Assembly: GCA_003567115.1 (NCBI GenBank)
Contig: PXAP01000252.1
Coordinates: 1 to 7,701, forward strand
Length of the DNA stretch: 7,701 nucleotides
Source of the DNA: Bacteroidota bacterium
GTDB lineage: Bacteria; Bacteroidota; Bacteroidia; Bacteroidales; PUMT01
Direction: 5' to 3'
Below the pieces are notes generated by a model. That model was not told the origin of the DNA. It did no database searches and saw only the letters and a program-made list of their open reading frames with translations. Both the position numbers and the translations under genes were made by a program. Below are positions 5,994-7,701 of the stretch, piece by piece. Every line of letters starts with the position of its first letter. Within the stretch, counting starts at the first letter, position 1.

Positions 5994-6477
5994 TAATATA
6001 TTTTTTTGCCTTCAGGATCATTTCTTCAACTGTTTCATAATCGGTCCATAATGTCAAATGATCTTCCTGACAAGGCTCAAACTCATTACTGATAATTTTG
6101 TAAACCTGAAAATCCGCTTCACTGTATTTTCTGCCGGTTTTCAGGCGGCTTTTTACAGTCTGCTCTGTTGCTTTTGTTTCAATAAAATAAATCCGGTGGC
6201 CGGTTTCCTTTGCTGTTTCCGATATTTCTTTTCTTCGTGCCTGTTTGTGAAAAGTGCCGTCTACTATAACATCCGATCCTTCCCTTAATTTTTCTTCTGC
6301 CAGATCCATTAACCTGTCATATACCGCCTGTTTTGATTTTGTATTATACCTGCCCTTTCTGTTCTCTTTTTCCCTTATCATATCCGTATTCAGGTAACAT
6401 GCACCGGTTTCCTTTTCCAGATGCTTGGAAAAGAAGGACTTCCCTGTTCCGGGTAAACCAAAAACCACGATTATCAT
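5986..6477 (-). CDS. Small P-loop kinase (COG0645/AAA_33 type)
   Basis: This 163-residue soluble NTPase has the Walker A motif GLPGTGKS at residues 7-14. Asp32 lies in NTDMIREK, a position used in small-molecule kinases to bind substrate. DVIVDGTFHKQARR (residues 69-82) resembles the Walker B region with Asp73. RLKTGRKYSEAD (111-122) carries lid-type arginines. The order and spacing fit the COG0645 group related to gluconate kinases, chloramphenicol phosphotransferase and zeta toxins. It is not a toxin call, because no antitoxin gene is adjacent. Its partner, the COG2187 kinase, is the next gene with an 8-bp overlap, and the two probably work as one enzyme system. The gene starts 29 bp after the T-tract of a strong hairpin, leaving little room for a private promoter, so it may depend on read-through from the BON-dodecin transcript. 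Confidence 0.88.
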   Translation of the reverse strand: MIIVVFGLPGTGKSFFSKHLEKETGACYLNTDMIREKENRKGRYNTKSKQAVYDRLMDLAEEKLREGSDVIVDGTFHKQARRKEISETAKETGHRIYFIETKATEQTVKSRLKTGRKYSEADFQVYKIISNEFEPCQEDHLTLWTDYETVEEMILKAKKYING

Positions 6478-6506
6478 AATTTTTTAAAAATACAGCTATT
6501 TAAACC

Positions 6507-6589
6507 AAAAAAAGCATATATACGGTTACAATGCCCGGGAAGGGTTAACAATCCAATCCCGGCCATCTGATTATCACCGGTATATGCTT
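6507..6589 (-). terminator. Nested hairpin with T-tract after the dodecin gene: terminator or attenuator
   Basis: Positions 6512-6589 fold into three nested stems. The outer stem pairs 6512-6526 with 6576-6589 (13 Watson-Crick pairs with a small defect). The middle stem pairs 6531-6540 (ATGCCCGGGA) with 6557-6566 (TCCCGGCCAT), nine pairs with one mismatch. The inner stem pairs 6542-6546 with 6550-6554 around a three-base loop. On the minus strand the outer stem runs directly into seven T (the A run 6507-6513), as in an intrinsic terminator. It starts 26 bp after the dodecin stop and ends 29 bp before the P-loop kinase start. Confidence 0.7.
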
Positions 6590-6615
6590 CAGCCTGAAAG
6601 GTTAAACTCCGGTTA

Positions 6616-6819
6616 CTATTCTAATTCAAAGGATATTTTTGCGGTTACACCATAGGAAACAATTTGATCGTTTTCAACCTTGGCATTCATATCCTTGATA
6701 TAGATCGATTTAATATTCTTAACAGTTTTTGATGCCTTTTCTACGGCAGTTTGAGTCGCTTCCGTAAATCCTTTATCCGATGCTGCAATTACTTCAATTA
6801 CCTTTACTATCTTTTTCAT
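6616..6819 (-). CDS. Dodecin-like small protein
   Basis: This 67-residue protein has the dodecin length and pattern: KVIEVIAASDKGFTEATQTA (strand then helix), EKASKTVKNIKSIYIKD, and the closing strand VSYGVTAKISFELE. Dodecins form hollow dodecamers that bind and store flavins (riboflavin, FMN) in the cytoplasm. In an ungapped alignment with the Mycobacterium tuberculosis protein as I recall it, the flavin-stacking Trp corresponds to Ser38 and the following Gln contact to Gly57. This protein therefore belongs to the Trp-less subgroup, whose ligand is uncertain. It lies 53 bp downstream of the BON gene on the same strand, probably in one transcript, and is followed by a strong terminator-like hairpin. 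The start is supported by the family length. Confidence 0.92.
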   Translation of the reverse strand: MKKIVKVIEVIAASDKGFTEATQTAVEKASKTVKNIKSIYIKDMNAKVENDQIVSYGVTAKISFELE

Positions 6820-6872
6820 AACATTTGGTTTTTAAATTTGTAATTTGATAATTTTTATGAAATCCGTTATAT

Positions 6873-7547
6873 CTATTCAATCGTTATTTCATCGATTACA
6901 TCGATCACCCCGGAAGTATAAAGCGCCTTTTTATATGCTTCATCTTTTATTAACCTGTTGGTAACCACTCCTATAAGGTGAACTATTCCGTTGGTGACAC
7001 TAACCTCGATTTTGCTTTCATCAATCAGAATACTTCTTTCGTAAGCCTTTTTTATGTCATTCTCAATTTCCTTGTCCAGAACCTTCTTAACCGGCCTGAC
7101 CGTTATTTTATTTATCACATCCACAACCCCCAGGGCATTGTTGGCTGTATCTTCAACCTCATATTTTTCCCAGTAGCTGTCGGCTGTTCCCGATAAAGTA
7201 ACCACACCATCCTTTGTTATGATATCTATTTTCGAGGCATCTATATTACTTTTCCATGCCAGCATATTTCTGATATTTCCGGTGATTTCGGCATCACCGG
7301 GAACAGTAACTTTCGGAGGGAAATGTACTTCCAGAAAGCTCTCCAGATTTAATACTCCCGGCACATTCAAAACATCTCTCTCTGCTGCCAGTTTTGCAGT
7401 GTAATTGGGAACATTTCCTTTCAGATAAACAGTACTGTCCTGTACCTCAACCTGTATTTCGTTTGCATTTACACTATCATCCCATGTAAGCTGCTCAACA
7501 ATATTCTGCTTGATGATTTCTTCGGTTAACGGAGCCATAGCATGCAA
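6873..7547 (-). CDS. Triple-BON-domain protein
   Basis: This 224-residue protein consists of three BON domains at about residues 8-75, 84-151 and 157-224. Each has the family core: a helix, then hxVxxxxVxLxG (DSTVYLKGNV, DGVVTLSGTA, NGIVHLIGVV), then a helix ending in an hxGVhxhxxxI strand (VPGVLNLES, ALGVVDVIN, TSGVIDVID). The family glycines correspond to G44, G120 and G193. BON domains are thought to bind phospholipid or other ligands. Well-known members such as OsmY are periplasmic, but this protein has no signal peptide or lipobox, so a cytoplasmic place is more likely. Multi-BON proteins without signal peptides occur beside Usp and dodecin genes in stress clusters. The stated start gives MHAMAPLTEE; Met4 (7538) is an equally good start. 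It is probably the first gene of a BON-dodecin transcript whose promoter lies in 7548-7701. Confidence 0.93.
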   Translation of the reverse strand: MHAMAPLTEEIIKQNIVEQLTWDDSVNANEIQVEVQDSTVYLKGNVPNYTAKLAAERDVLNVPGVLNLESFLEVHFPPKVTVPGDAEITGNIRNMLAWKSNIDASKIDIITKDGVVTLSGTADSYWEKYEVEDTANNALGVVDVINKITVRPVKKVLDKEIENDIKKAYERSILIDESKIEVSVTNGIVHLIGVVTNRLIKDEAYKKALYTSGVIDVIDEITIE

Positions 7548-7701
7548 GATTTATTGGTTTATATTAAATACATAATTAAACTACCCGGTCATATGTATAC
7601 CAGGTTACCATATCCGTACCAGAAATAACCGGGGAGCCGATTTTACTGCCATAATTTTAAAACCCCCTGCTAACAGTACGGTCCGGGAAAAAATTGAAAA
7701 A
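7548..7701. promoter_or_regulatory. Upstream region of the BON gene, to the right edge
   Basis: There is no open frame of note in these 154 bp. An AT-rich stretch (about 7553-7580) precedes the BON start on the minus strand, but no clear -7/-33 pair can be fixed. An imperfect dyad with arms 7600-7607 and 7626-7633 (CCaGGTTA / TAACCgGG) lies 53-86 bp upstream of the start and could be an operator. Whether another gene begins beyond the edge cannot be seen. Confidence 0.4.

Noticed and set aside
5986..6477. Zeta-toxin reading of the P-loop kinase
   Set aside because: The fold is related, but there is no antitoxin gene beside it and the adjacent COG2187 partner explains it better.
2338..7622. 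Shared 9-mer CCGTACCAG upstream of Usp copy 2 (2338-2346) and of the BON gene (7614-7622) as a common operator
   Set aside because: Many 9-base matches are expected by chance in 7.7 kb, the flanks agree only weakly, and the distances to the starts differ (about 140 versus 67 bp).

Overview
The window looks like chromosomal DNA of a Bacteroidota member, probably of the Bacteroidales/Marinilabiliales kind. The DNA is AT-rich. Start codons follow A-rich leaders with no clear Shine-Dalgarno sequence. The proteins (double-domain Usp, PAS/HPt, BON, short dodecin) have the flavour of that phylum. This assignment is an inference from style, not from a marker gene.

Layout. Positions 1-2198 are all on the minus strand: the 5' part of a small charged helical protein (cut by the left edge), then two paralogous double-domain universal stress proteins. 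A divergent control region (2199-2494) separates them from a plus-strand PAS-PAS-HPt protein (2495-3688). A 507-bp gene-free stretch rich in inverted repeats (3689-4195) follows, and then a plus-strand TPR protein (4196-4855). From 4986 to 7547 everything is again on the minus strand. In transcription order these are a triple-BON protein, a dodecin-like protein, a nested hairpin with a T-tract that should act as a terminator or attenuator, a small P-loop kinase, and an aminoglycoside-phosphotransferase-like kinase that overlaps the P-loop kinase gene by 8 bp. The right edge (7548-7701) is the presumed promoter region of the BON gene.

How it fits together. Most of the recognisable families here are associated with stress, stationary phase or dormancy: Usp, BON, dodecin, possibly an sll1863-like protein, and the COG2187/COG0645 kinase pair. 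The closest analogy I know is the mycobacterial DosR dormancy regulon, where a fused COG2187-COG0645 protein (Rv2004c) sits next to a Usp protein (Rv2005c). Here the two kinase domains are separate genes and lie in the opposite order to the usual fusion. The PAS-PAS-HPt protein has a candidate phospho-acceptor histidine but no kinase core, so it may be the signalling input of the island, with its partners encoded elsewhere. No CRISPR array, tRNA, rRNA, intact mobile element or classical defence system is visible. The least explained parts are the hairpin-rich stretch 3689-4195, the orphan phosphotransfer protein and the nested hairpin at 6507-6589.
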